A stretch of DNA of 64,000 bases, taken from the NCBI GenBank assembly GCA_018399285.1, contig JAGYOW010000004.1:62001-126000 (forward strand), read 5' to 3'. The position numbers and the translations under genes are program-made. The DNA is from Desulfotignum sp. GTDB lineage: Bacteria; Desulfobacterota; Desulfobacteria; Desulfobacterales; Desulfobacteraceae. The notes under the pieces were generated by a model. It worked only from the letters and a program-made list of their open reading frames with translations. It made no database searches and was not told the DNA's origin. Within the stretch, counting starts at the first letter, position 1. Each line of letters begins with the position of its first letter. Positions 52,533 to 61,553 of the stretch are shown here, in pieces.

Positions 52533-52955
52533 TTATTTGGTAATGAACACCGGGCATTCGGCTTTGTTGAGCACCTGATGGGCCACACTGCCCAAAAACA
52601 GCCCGGCCAGATCCGACACACCCCGGGACCCCATGACGATCAGATCCATTTTCTCAATTTTTGCCGTTTCCGCAATGTGAGTGCCCGGAGTTCCTTCCAG
52701 AATTCGTGTCTCATAGGACACCCCGGCTTTTTCAAGCATCTCTTCAAACGGTTTGATCAGGTCTTCGGATGATTTCATGATTTCATCGATGGCCTGCTGA
52801 AAATAGGGTTCCGACAGCACCACAGGAAATCGGGCATGACAATGCAGCAGAAGAATATGGGAGTCGAATTTTTTTGCCAGATCAATGGCATACCGGGTCG
52901 AATTAATGGAATGGGAAGACCCGTCCACAGGATTCATTATCTTTTTAAATTCCAT
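52533..52955 (-). CDS. Universal stress protein UspA family
   Basis: 140 residues with strong AAAGGAG. Contains IMNPVDGSSHSINSTRYAID at the start (family: PVDGS..S..A), and the ATP-binding end LIVMGSRGVSDLAGLFLGSV followed by HQVLNKAECPVFI, which fits the GxxGxxxxxxxxxG(S/T) nucleotide-binding consensus. It is of the ATP-binding subgroup, unlike the USP part of the 43486 fusion. Function is stress tolerance in general terms. Confidence 0.92.
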   Translation of the reverse strand: MEFKKIMNPVDGSSHSINSTRYAIDLAKKFDSHILLLHCHARFPVVLSEPYFQQAIDEIMKSSEDLIKPFEEMLEKAGVSYETRILEGTPGTHIAETAKIEKMDLIVMGSRGVSDLAGLFLGSVAHQVLNKAECPVFITK

Positions 52956-53103
52956 CGCAAATCTCCTTTTTTTAAAGTTTCAGATTCACTTTACAGAATG
53001 CAAACGTCTTGATCGCATCCGCTCATAAATATATTCTAAGACACCCCGGCAATAAAAAAAAGCAAAAAAATTAATTTCTTATCCAAGGGACAGCAAAAAA
53101 CCA

Positions 53104-53133
53104 TTGACAATTCATTTTTTATGAATGTAGTAT
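53104..53133 (+). promoter_or_regulatory. Promoter of the 53.3 kb acyl-CoA operon
   Basis: TTGACA (53104-53109) and TAGTAT (53128-53133) are 18 bases apart. The TetR-type palindrome begins 13 bases after the -10, over or just after the expected start point, a position where a repressor would block transcription. Confidence 0.65.
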
Positions 53134-53145
53134 CCCAAATAAATA

Positions 53146-53161
53146 GACTGAGCGCTCGATC
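53146..53161 (+). promoter_or_regulatory. TetR-type operator, copy 3
   Basis: GACTGAGCGCTCGATC, centred on GAGCGCTC, sits about 95 bases before the GTG start of the acyl-CoA dehydrogenase. Nearly identical sites lie at 34942-34957 and (reverse) 51821-51836. Confidence 0.7.
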
Positions 53162-53255
53162 AGTTTTTTTCCTTTTCATCTTGTCGGGCGATGTTGAAAA
53201 CCGGTTAAAACTGAAGCCAACTTCACAACAACCCATAAAAACAAGGAGGCGCAGG

Positions 53256-54404
53256 GTGGATTTTGACCTTACCAAAGAGCAGGAAATGATTCGTAAGGAA
53301 GTCAGAAAGTTTGCCCAGAAGGAGATCGCCCCAGTGGCCGGGGATCTGGACGAAAATGAGGAATTTTCCGCTGACCTGACCCGGAAAATGGGAGAAATCG
53401 GTCTTTTCGGCATGTTTGTTTCTGAAAACTACGAAGGCCAGGCCATGGACTATATCTCATATATCATTGCCGTGGAGGAGATCGCGCGCATTGATGGGTC
53501 CCAGGCCGCCACCATAGCTGCGGGCAACTCTTTGGGCATCGGCCCCATCTACTATTTCGGCACGGAAGAACAAAAGAAAAAATACCTGCCCAAACTGTGT
53601 GCCGGAGAAGGACTCTGGGGATTCGGGCTCACGGAACCCACAGCCGGCTCCGATGCCGGAGGCAGCAAAACCACCGCCGTTCTGGACAAAGACGAATGGG
53701 TGATCAACGGCTCCAAAATTTTCATCACCAACGCGGCCTGTGACATGACCATGGGCGTGACGGTGCAGGCAGTCACCGGGACCAGGGACAACGGCAAACC
53801 TGAATATTCCTGTATCCTGGTGGAAAGCGGCACACCCGGATTCAAAGCCGTGCCCATGCACAAAAAAATGATGTGGCGGGCCTCCAACACGGCGGAACTG
53901 TATTTTGACGATGTCAGGGTGCCCAAGGAAAACATCCTGGGCAAAAAAGGGGATGGATTCCACCAGATGCTGGCCACCCTGGACGGGGGCCGGCTGTCCA
54001 TCGGCGCCATGGGTTTAGGCGGTGCCCAGGGGGCCTATGACCTGGCGTTGAAATACGCAAAGGAAAGAGAACAGTTCGGCCAGCCCATCTCCAAATTCCA
54101 GGCCGTGGCGTTTAAACTCGCAGACTGTGCCATGGAGATCGAATGCGCCAGAAATCTTCTGTATAAAGCCTGCTGGCTGAAATCCAATCACAGACCTTTT
54201 GAAAAAGAGGCAGCCATGGGCAAGCTTTACTGTTCCGAAGTGATGAGCCGGGTGGTGGACCATGCCGTACAGATCCACGGGGGCTACGGCCTGATGAAAG
54301 ACTACAATGTGGAACGGTTTTACCGGGATCAGAAACTGCTGGAAATCGGTGAAGGCACCTCCGAGGTTCAGCGTCTTGTCATCTCGAGACACATCGGCTG
54401 CTGA
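53256..54404 (+). CDS. Acyl-CoA dehydrogenase (isovaleryl/short-chain type)
   Basis: 382 residues from GTG 53256, fixed by AAGGAGG 6 bases upstream; upstream ATG 53121 in frame overlaps the promoter and is rejected. Signatures: FGLTEPTAGSDAGGSKTTAV, GSKIFITNAACDM, QFGQPISKFQAVAFKLADCA, VQIHGGYGLMKDYNVERFYR and IGEGTSEVQRLVISRHIG. The Glu in EGTSE is the base of SCAD-like enzymes; isovaleryl-CoA dehydrogenases often have AGTSE with the base elsewhere, so the chain-length preference is uncertain. It is the first gene of the operon with hydratase, carboxylase and HMG-CoA lyase, suggesting isovaleryl-CoA. Electrons would go to ETF. Confidence 0.93.
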   Translation: MDFDLTKEQEMIRKEVRKFAQKEIAPVAGDLDENEEFSADLTRKMGEIGLFGMFVSENYEGQAMDYISYIIAVEEIARIDGSQAATIAAGNSLGIGPIYYFGTEEQKKKYLPKLCAGEGLWGFGLTEPTAGSDAGGSKTTAVLDKDEWVINGSKIFITNAACDMTMGVTVQAVTGTRDNGKPEYSCILVESGTPGFKAVPMHKKMMWRASNTAELYFDDVRVPKENILGKKGDGFHQMLATLDGGRLSIGAMGLGGAQGAYDLALKYAKEREQFGQPISKFQAVAFKLADCAMEIECARNLLYKACWLKSNHRPFEKEAAMGKLYCSEVMSRVVDHAVQIHGGYGLMKDYNVERFYRDQKLLEIGEGTSEVQRLVISRHIGC

Positions 54405-54425
54405 CGCCGGAACGGAGCATGAACC

Positions 54426-55214
54426 ATGACTGATACACACGATCTGCTCATCAAAGAGGAAAAAAACCAGGCCGTCATTCTCACCTTGAACCGGCCGGCC
54501 GTGATGAACTGTCTGAACTTTGATCTGCTGTATGCCCTCAGAGACGAAATCGAGGCCCTGCAGTTCTCTGATACGATCCGAAGCGTGATCATTACCGGGG
54601 CCGGAGAAAAAGCGTTCTGCGCCGGGGCTGACCTCAAGGAACGCGCCACCCTCACCCAGGACCAGGTCAAACAGTTCATCGTGACCATCAGAAATCTGTT
54701 GACCGCGATCCAGAACCTGAAAATACCCGTGATCAGTGCCGTCAACGGCATCGCCCTGGGCGGGGGCACGGAAATCGCCCTGGCATCGGATATCCGCATC
54801 GCGTCCGACACGGCCGTGATGGGACTCACGGAAACCCGGCTGGCCATCATTCCGGGCGGGGGCGGGACCCAGCGCCTGCCCCGGATCATCGGCGTGGCCA
54901 AGGCCAAGGAACTGATCTTCACCGGCCGCCGGGTGGATGCCAAAGAAGCCCTGGATATCGGTCTGGTGAACGCCGTGACCCCGCCGGAAAACCTGATGAA
55001 TACCTGCCTGGACATGGCCGCCATGATCGCCGAGACCGGTCCCATTGCCGTGGAAATGGCCAAGTACGCCATTGACAAAGGCATTGAAACCGACCTGGCC
55101 ACGGGGCTTGCCATTGAATCCAATGCCTACCGGGTCACCATCCCCACTGAAGACCGCATCGAAGGTCTCACCGCGTTCAGAGAAAAACGCAAACCCGTTT
55201 ATAAAGGAAAATAA
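54426..55214 (+). CDS. Enoyl-CoA hydratase (methylglutaconyl-CoA hydratase-like)
   Basis: 262 residues. Oxyanion-hole segments GAGEKAFCAGADLKERATL and NGIALGGGTEIALASDIRIA, then GLTETRLAIIPGGGGTQRLP with the catalytic Glu, as in the AUH/LiuC group of hydratases. C terminus ends FREKRKPVYKGK, typical. It would hydrate an enoyl-CoA, perhaps 3-methylglutaconyl-CoA to HMG-CoA given the next two genes. Gap of 21 bases to the upstream dehydrogenase and 4 to the carboxylase. Confidence 0.92.
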   Translation: MTDTHDLLIKEEKNQAVILTLNRPAVMNCLNFDLLYALRDEIEALQFSDTIRSVIITGAGEKAFCAGADLKERATLTQDQVKQFIVTIRNLLTAIQNLKIPVISAVNGIALGGGTEIALASDIRIASDTAVMGLTETRLAIIPGGGGTQRLPRIIGVAKAKELIFTGRRVDAKEALDIGLVNAVTPPENLMNTCLDMAAMIAETGPIAVEMAKYAIDKGIETDLATGLAIESNAYRVTIPTEDRIEGLTAFREKRKPVYKGK

Positions 55215-55218
55215 TCCC

Positions 55219-56799
55219 ATGACCGATAACCAAAACTTCTGGGAAGACCGGGAAAAAGAACTGGAAACCATGCGGGAAAAAGCGGCCTGGCCCGGCGGTC
55301 AAAAGGCCGTGGACAATCTGGCCAAACGCGGCAAACGCCCGGTGCGGGAGCTGATCACGGATCTCATCGACCCCGACACCCCTTTTTTTGAACTGTCCAT
55401 GCTGGCCGGGTTCGGCATGGGATATCCCGGCGTGGAAGACGTCCCCTGCGCCGGCATTGTCACGGGTATCGGAAAAATTCACGGCAACTGGACCATGATC
55501 ATGGCCAATGACTCCCGGGTCAAGGCAGGTACCTATTTTCCCATTACCCTGAAAAAACATATGCGGGCCCAGGCCATTGCGGGAAAGCTGCGGACTAACT
55601 GCGTGTATATCGCGGATTCCGGCGGGGTATTCCTCGCCCATGCAGGCGGACGTGTTTCCCGATGACCAGCATTTCGGCTTCATTTCTACAACATGGCCCG
55701 GGCATGTTCGCCAAAGGCCTTCGCCAGGTGAATCTTAAGCACGGGCGGCAATACGGGTCGTGGAGGCGCCTCTTATATCGTGTTCATGGCCTGTGAATCC
55801 ATCATGATCAATAAAGCAGTCTTTTCCTTTCTGGGCGGTCCGCCCTCTGGTGAAAATGGCCACGGGCGAAGAGATTTCCGAAGATCTGGGCGGGGCCAGG
55901 GTACAATACCCAGGTGTCGGGCGGGGCTGGATCACATGTGTGTGTACGGATCAGGGCCAGGCTACTGCCAGAGTCCGGAACTCTATCGTTGACCCGTCCA
56001 CAGACGCTGCATCTCCACCGGTATGCGGCCAAAGAACCAGAACCGGCCCATCAACTGTGCATGATGTTGCTGCCCACTTCCCCACCATGGGATCAAGGGG
56101 CATGCATTTCTTCAGGCCTGCCGATGATTCCGAATTCATCGCAGCTGCGAGTACTTCACCGCCGGGGCACCAATATCCTCACCGGCAAAAATCCGATTAA
56201 AGCGATTGCCGGCTGCGGATTCGCTCCAACGGGGCGGCATCATCTTTTTCACGAGGCCGCCAAAGCGGCGGAATGGGTGGGTGAGATGCGCGTATGAAAA
56301 ATCCCGCTCTTTGTTCATCCAGAGCGCGCCGGGCTATATGGTGGGATCGGAATCCGAACACGCGGGCATCGGCAATACGGGGCCGACATGGTGCGGCCGT
56401 GTCCTGCGCCCAGGTCCCCCGGATCCAGCTGGTGATCGGTCCGACAACGGGGCCAGGCCAATTACGATGCGCCGGGCCTACTGCCCCAATTTTTTGTTTT
56501 CCACCATGCGGGCAAGTGAACCGGGGTCATGAGCGGCAAAAGGGCAAGCGGGGTATTGTTGAGCATTGAGCAGGCCAAGCGCAAAGCCACAGGCAATCCT
56601 ACGACACCCGACGAGATCGCTGGGTTTCAGCAGAGTAACGATCGACAAATACGAAGGCGAGGCCCACCCGTTTTTCAGCATCCCGCCTGTTCAACGACCG
56701 GTCTCAACCATGAAACTGGGACTGGCTGGCCATGGCCCTGAAGTCAGCCTGATCAGACTGATCCCGGACCTGTCATTTGAAACTTCCGGTTTTAAATAA
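55219..56799 (+). pseudogene. Acyl-CoA carboxylase carboxyltransferase subunit (methylcrotonyl-CoA-type beta), frameshifted
   Basis: The first ~140 codons from ATG 55219 are clean: ELSMLAGFGMGYPGVEDVPC, AGIVTGIGKIHGNWTMIMAN, VKAGTYFPITLKKHMRAQAI, NCVYIADSGG. The downstream family sequence is present only as pieces in changing frames (ADVFPDDQHFGF near 55645, KAVFSFLGGPP near 55815, LVKMATGEEISEDLGGAR near 55850). Match is to MCC/geranyl-CoA-type beta subunits (~535 residues), which carboxylate with a biotinylated alpha subunit. No biotin carboxylase or BCCP gene is in the window. Indels are dense from 55640 to 56700. Confidence 0.82.
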
Positions 56800-56882
56800 T
56801 GGAACATTACTTCATTTTACCGTTTTGATGGTTACCTAACAGGGCCGCCATATTATAAATTCCTTAATTGAGGAGACGACCC

Positions 56883-57999
56883 ATGACAGAATATGATTAC
56901 TGGAATCTTCCCGAGAATGCCCAGAAAAGTTACCACGGCGACATCACGGTCAGAGACGGATTTCAGCATCTGGAAAAATTCATCTCCACCCCGGCCAAGA
57001 TCACCATTTTGGAGGAACGATTTTGCCGATGCCGCAACATCGAAGTCAACAATTTAGTAATCCCAGAAACATGCCCCAGTTTGCCGATGCCGAAGAACTG
57101 CTTGGCACACCTGCGGCTGGACAGTTTTGCGTCCTGGCCGCCAAAAAGGCATTGACATGAAAGATGTCACCCCTGACGGCCATCACCATCCGAGAACCCT
57201 CCCGTGGACCGGGCCAATAGCTCAAAAAACGCGGCGCGGGTCCGGACCGGGTGCTGATGATGGTGTCCACGGAAGAACAGCATCATTTTGCCAATTCCGG
57301 CACCACCCTGCCCAACTACTGGAAAGAGGCGAACGGTGCATCCAGAAATGCAGTGATGCGGGTGTATCAAAATGTGCGGCACCGTGTCCACCATCTGGGG
57401 TCTCCTATCATGGGGCCACGGCACTCAAAGATGCCGTCAAGTTCACCCGACACTGGCTGGATATCGGGGGGTCCGACATCGAGCATGCCGACCATGACGG
57501 GTCTGCATCCGCCCCGGAGGTGTACCGGTACTTTTCCATGATTTTAGACGAAATCCCGGACACCGCTTTACACATCGCCCATTTCCATGAAACCAAGCGG
57601 GTGGCCTCGGCTTCCACCCTGGCAGCGCTTCAGGCCGGCATCTGTCACTTTGAATGCACTTTGGGGGGACTGGGAGGCCAGCCCGCCAATTTCCTGGATG
57701 ACCGGCCCATCAAGGGAACGGGCGATTATTATTATGACGATCCCCGGTACGTGGGCCTGGTATGCCTGGAAGATACCCTTGTACAAATCGATGAAATGGG
57801 TATAGAACACGGGTATGATGTGGACCGGATCCTGTGGCTGGGCAGACAGATGGAAAGAACTGTGGGCCACCGCCTGCGCAGCGAAGCCATCATCAACGGC
57901 CGGACCCTTACCGAAGGCCACATGGAATATGCCCGGCCCGGTCTGGCGAAACTCAAGGAAAAACTGGGAGAGGCCCCGGATCAGAAGTTTCCGGAATAA
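56883..57999 (+). pseudogene. HMG-CoA lyase-like (DRE-TIM) enzyme, N-terminal frameshifts
   Basis: ATG 56883 (TGAGGAG upstream) begins TEYDYWNLPENAQKSYHGDI; DITVRDGFQHLEKFISTPAK carries the DRE-type barrel entry. Several indels between ~57020 and 57380, then an open frame to 57999 with HIAHFHETKRVASASTLAAL (metal-binding histidines), LGGLGGQPANFLDD and a C-terminal helical lid. The order dehydrogenase-hydratase-carboxylase-lyase is that of leucine degradation, with HMG-CoA split to acetyl-CoA and acetoacetate. The sequence diverges from canonical HMG-CoA lyase, so a related aldolase is possible. Confidence 0.78.
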
Positions 58000-58021
58000 C
58001 CCTTTAAACAAAGGAGATGCA

Positions 58022-58657
58022 ATGGAAAAGGAAGACAAAACTCCCCATATCAACGTGGACTATTTTGAAGACCTCACCGGAAATATTGAAGATGGGGATG
58101 ACAAGTCCGTGGATGAGGTGGGAAAACGGATCCAGCAGCTAAGACAGGAGCGGGGCATCTCACTCCAGGACCTGTCCGATCTTACCGGGTTTGAAGTGTC
58201 GCGCCTGAAAGACATTGAAGCCGGCAACGAAAAACCCCAGCTGGGCATGGTCATGAAACTGTCCAAAGCCCTGGATGCCGCCGTGGGCCGGCTGGTGTCG
58301 GGCCTGGGCACCAAACTGTACTCCATTACAAGGAAAAACGACCGCAAGCCCGTGGCCAGATCCGCTTCCAAAACCAGCAAAAAAAGCGTGTATGCTTACA
58401 TGAGTCTGGCCCCGGAAGTCCAGGGCCGGCATATGGAGGCCCTGATCGTGCAGCTGGAAAAAGCCGAGGAAAAGGAAATTTCCGTTCACAACGGGGAAGA
58501 ATTCATCTATGTGCTGGACGGGGTGGCCAATCTGACCATTGCCAAGGAATCCTATGATCTGGAACCCGGGGATTCCGCCTATTATCTGTCCACCACCCCG
58601 CACTACCTGACCGCAAGAACCGAAAAGGCCACCATTCTGGCGGTACTTTATGAATAA
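58022..58657 (+). CDS. XRE-family regulator with cupin domain
   Basis: 211 residues. After an acidic ~25-residue start, residues ~27-85 are a helix-turn-helix (GKRIQQLRQERGISLQDLSD, TGFEVSRLKDIEAGNEKPQL) and residues ~135-211 a cupin (HNGEEFIYVLDGVANLTI, LEPGDSAYYLSTTPHYLTAR). It lies between the HMG-CoA lyase gene and acetoacetyl-CoA synthetase, AAAGGAG upstream, so it is in the operon it probably controls, perhaps sensing an acyl-CoA or acetoacetate. It is distinct from the 29243 paralogue and carries an extra ~30-residue linker. Confidence 0.87.
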   Translation: MEKEDKTPHINVDYFEDLTGNIEDGDDKSVDEVGKRIQQLRQERGISLQDLSDLTGFEVSRLKDIEAGNEKPQLGMVMKLSKALDAAVGRLVSGLGTKLYSITRKNDRKPVARSASKTSKKSVYAYMSLAPEVQGRHMEALIVQLEKAEEKEISVHNGEEFIYVLDGVANLTIAKESYDLEPGDSAYYLSTTPHYLTARTEKATILAVLYE

Positions 58658-58680
58658 GTATGAACAAGGAGATGCCAACC

Positions 58681-60630
58681 ATGCCTGAAAAACTGTGGGA
58701 ACCGTCTGAACAAAGGATCCAGTCCACCAACATGTACCGGTTCATGACCCGGGTGAATGAAAAATTCAATCAGCACTTCACAGACTACCCCGGGCTGTGG
58801 GAATGGTCGGTAAACAATCTGGAGGATTTCTGGGCCACGGCCTGGGATTTTCTGGACATCAAGGTATCTGCGCCCTGTCACACAGTGATTCAGGATCCGG
58901 ACAAAATGCCGGGGGCGAAATTTTTTGCGGGCAGCAAACTCAATTTTGCCGAAAACCTGCTCCGGTTCAGAGATGATCGCACGGCCCTGGTGTTCAGAGG
59001 AGAGGATACCGTCCGCCGGATATTGACCTACAACCAGCTGTATGACGAGGTAGCCCAGACGGCGGCGGCCCTCAAGGCCATGGGTGTGAAGGCCGGAGAC
59101 CGGGTGGTGGGATTCGTGCCCAACATGCCGGAAAGTATTATTGCCATGCTGGCGGCCACAAGCCTTGGGGCCGTCTGGTCTTCCTGCTCGCCGGATTTCG
59201 GCATCAAAGGGGTGCTGGACCGGTTTGGCCAGACCAAACCCAAGGTACTGTTCACGGCGGACGGGTATTTTTTCAAGGGCAAGCCCTTATCCTCCATCGA
59301 ACGCATCGCCGGCATTGTGGCGGAACTGCCTTCCATTGAAAAAATCGTGGTGGTGCCTTATATCAGCGATACCCCGGACATCAGTGCGTTGCCCAATGCC
59401 GTGCACTACAAGGATTTCAAGGACGCTTCCGCCAAAGACATCGATTTTGTGCAGATGAACTTTGACGATCCCTTGTATATCATGTACTCGTCCGGGACCA
59501 CAGGCCTGCCCAAATGCATGGTTCAGGGCATCGGCGGGGTCCTGGTCCATCAGAAAAAAGAACTGGTGCTTCACACGGATCTGAAAAAAGAGGACACCAT
59601 TTTTTATTTCACCACCTGCGGGTGGATGATGTGGAACTGGCTCACCGCCAGCCTGTCCGTGGGTGCCACGTTGGTGCTGTATGACGGCAACCCGTTTCAC
59701 CCCGGACCCGATGCTTTGTGGCAAATGGCCCAGGATGAAAAGATCACGGTGTTCGGCACCAGTGCCGGATATATCGAAGCATTGAAAAACGCCGGCGTCA
59801 AGCCGGGAAGCCAGTTTGACCTGGCCCCGCTCAAATCCGTGCTGTCCACGGGCTCTCCTTTGTCGGATGAAAACTTTAAATTTGTGTATGCGCATGTGAA
59901 ATCCGATTTGCAGCTGGCCTCCATTTCCGGGGGATCGGATCTGAACGGGTGCTTTGCCCTGGGCAATCCCATCGGACCGGTGTATACGGGGGAACTTCAG
60001 TGCAGGGGCTTAGGCATGGCCGTATATGCGTATGATGATAACGGCCGGCCCGTGGTGGACCAGCAGGCGGAACTGGTGTGCACGGCCCCGTTCCCTTCCA
60101 TGCCCATCTATTTCTGGGGAGACGAGGACGGGTCCAAATACCATTCCGCCTATTTTGACCAGTTCCCGGGCATCTGGACCCACGGGGATTTCATCAAGGT
60201 CACCCCCAGAGGCGGGGTGATCATGTTCGGCCGGTCCGATGCCACGTTGAATCCGGGCGGTGTGCGGATCGGCACGGCGGAAATCTACCGCCGCCTGGAT
60301 GCCATGCCCGAACTTGAAGATTCCGTGGTGGTGGGTCAGTCCTGGAATAACGATGTCCGGGTCATTTTGTTTGTGAAACTGGCACAGGGATATGACCTGA
60401 CCCCAGAGCTGGAAGCAAAGATCCGGGCCGACATCCGGGCCAATGCCTCGCCCCGGCATGTGCCCGCAAAGATCATTGCCTGCCCGGACGTGCCCTATAC
60501 CCTGAACATGAAAAAAGTGGAACTGGCCGTGAAAAAAGTGATTGAGGGCAAAGAAGTCAAAAACAAGGATGCCCTGAAAAATCCGGAAGCCCTGGATTTT
60601 TTTGAGGATCTGACTGAACTTAAATCCTGA
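58681..60630 (+). CDS. Acetoacetyl-CoA synthetase (acetoacetate-CoA ligase)
   Basis: 649 residues from ATG 58681 (AAGGAGATG upstream; the earlier in-frame start 58660 is inside that site), exactly the family length. Motifs: MYSSGTTGLPKCMVQGIGGV, the substrate-pocket region TTCGWMMWNWLTASLSVGAT, GGSDLNGCFALGNPIGP and the C-terminal KNKDALKNPEALDFF. It activates acetoacetate to acetoacetyl-CoA with ATP, giving thiolase substrate; HMG-CoA lyase upstream would produce that acetoacetate. A strong terminator follows. Confidence 0.95.
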   Translation: MPEKLWEPSEQRIQSTNMYRFMTRVNEKFNQHFTDYPGLWEWSVNNLEDFWATAWDFLDIKVSAPCHTVIQDPDKMPGAKFFAGSKLNFAENLLRFRDDRTALVFRGEDTVRRILTYNQLYDEVAQTAAALKAMGVKAGDRVVGFVPNMPESIIAMLAATSLGAVWSSCSPDFGIKGVLDRFGQTKPKVLFTADGYFFKGKPLSSIERIAGIVAELPSIEKIVVVPYISDTPDISALPNAVHYKDFKDASAKDIDFVQMNFDDPLYIMYSSGTTGLPKCMVQGIGGVLVHQKKELVLHTDLKKEDTIFYFTTCGWMMWNWLTASLSVGATLVLYDGNPFHPGPDALWQMAQDEKITVFGTSAGYIEALKNAGVKPGSQFDLAPLKSVLSTGSPLSDENFKFVYAHVKSDLQLASISGGSDLNGCFALGNPIGPVYTGELQCRGLGMAVYAYDDNGRPVVDQQAELVCTAPFPSMPIYFWGDEDGSKYHSAYFDQFPGIWTHGDFIKVTPRGGVIMFGRSDATLNPGGVRIGTAEIYRRLDAMPELEDSVVVGQSWNNDVRVILFVKLAQGYDLTPELEAKIRADIRANASPRHVPAKIIACPDVPYTLNMKKVELAVKKVIEGKEVKNKDALKNPEALDFFEDLTELKS

Positions 60631-60637
60631 AACCTGT

Positions 60638-60680
60638 AAAACGGGCCGTGTGGCACAACGCTGCAACACGGCCCGTTTTT
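60638..60680 (+). terminator. Rho-independent terminator after acetoacetyl-CoA synthetase
   Basis: AAACGGGCCGTGT (60639-60651) pairs with ACACGGCCCGTTT (60666-60678) around 14 bases, followed by more T. It ends the 53-60.6 kb operon. Confidence 0.9.
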
Positions 60681-60721
60681 ATATCCCGTTTATCTTTTAT
60701 CCATTTATCAAGGCCTTTGCC

Positions 60722-61549
60722 ATGGAATCTTTTGTCCGTGACCATTATCATGCCAAAAACCTGCTCGACAAAATCGATGCCGGACTGACCGCAGTCGGAA
60801 AAAACCCGAAACAGATTGCTGTGCGGGATCTGGCTCCCGTGGATCAGCTTCACACGGGCGGGATCCGGGGCACCACCGCCCTGCTGGAAAAACTGGATAT
60901 TCCGGCTGATTTTCGTGTGCTGGATGCCGGATGCGGCCTGGGCGGCACCTGCCGGGTCATGGCAAAAACCTGCGGGTGTGATGTGACGGGCATTGATTTA
61001 TCCCCGGAATATATTGAAGCGGCCCGGGTTCTGACCCAACGTACCGGGCTTGCGGAGCGGGTACAGTTTGAGACCGGCTCCATTCTGGCATTGCCTGACA
61101 CAATCGGCCCCTTTGACCTGATCCTGTGCCAGCATATCCTGATGAACATTTCAGACAAACAGGCAGCCATTCACCAGTTTGTCCGGCACCTCAAGCCGAA
61201 AGGCAAGATCATCCTGCATGAAATCGTGGCCGGCAGCCATCCGGAGCTGGCATTGCCCGTGCCCTGGGCCGCCTCGGTGGACATCTCGTTTCTGGAACCC
61301 TGGGAAACCCTATTGGCCGGCTTCACAGACAGCGGGTTCACACTGGAAACATTCATCGACGCCACGGCCATCGGGACCCGGTACTGGCAGAAAGCCAGAG
61401 AATTTGCTCAAAAAAATGCAGACATGCCCAGGCCTTTGGGGCCTCACCTGGTGTTCGGCGATATGGCGGCCCGGTTTCCGTTTACCATGTCTCAAAATTT
61501 TGAAACCAGTGCCATCAAACTGGTTGAAGCCGTCCTGACACGGCATTGA
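60722..61549 (+). CDS. SAM-dependent class I methyltransferase
   Basis: 276 residues from ATG 60722; an upstream in-frame start at 60650 would run through the terminator and is rejected. Motif I VLDAGCGLGGTCRVMAKTCG (~residues 66-85), then DVTGIDLSPEYIEAARVL and the later DLILCQHILMNIS. The layout resembles the Methyltransf_11/25 group that includes sarcosine/dimethylglycine and UbiE-like enzymes, but substrate cannot be assigned. It is the last plus-strand gene before a convergent CoA-transferase. Confidence 0.87.
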   Translation: MESFVRDHYHAKNLLDKIDAGLTAVGKNPKQIAVRDLAPVDQLHTGGIRGTTALLEKLDIPADFRVLDAGCGLGGTCRVMAKTCGCDVTGIDLSPEYIEAARVLTQRTGLAERVQFETGSILALPDTIGPFDLILCQHILMNISDKQAAIHQFVRHLKPKGKIILHEIVAGSHPELALPVPWAASVDISFLEPWETLLAGFTDSGFTLETFIDATAIGTRYWQKAREFAQKNADMPRPLGPHLVFGDMAARFPFTMSQNFETSAIKLVEAVLTRH

Positions 61550-61553
61550 CCTG

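Noticed and set aside
53121-53255. 45-residue N-terminal extension of the acyl-CoA dehydrogenase
   Set aside because: It runs over the -10 and operator region; the GTG at 53256 has AAGGAGG and starts at the normal family position.
54015-55271. 418-residue minus-strand frame over the dehydrogenase/hydratase boundary
   Set aside because: Shadow of two plus-strand genes with full active-site motifs.
60650-60721. Extended N terminus of the methyltransferase
   Set aside because: This stretch is the right arm and tail of a strong terminator; the ATG at 60722 is the better start.
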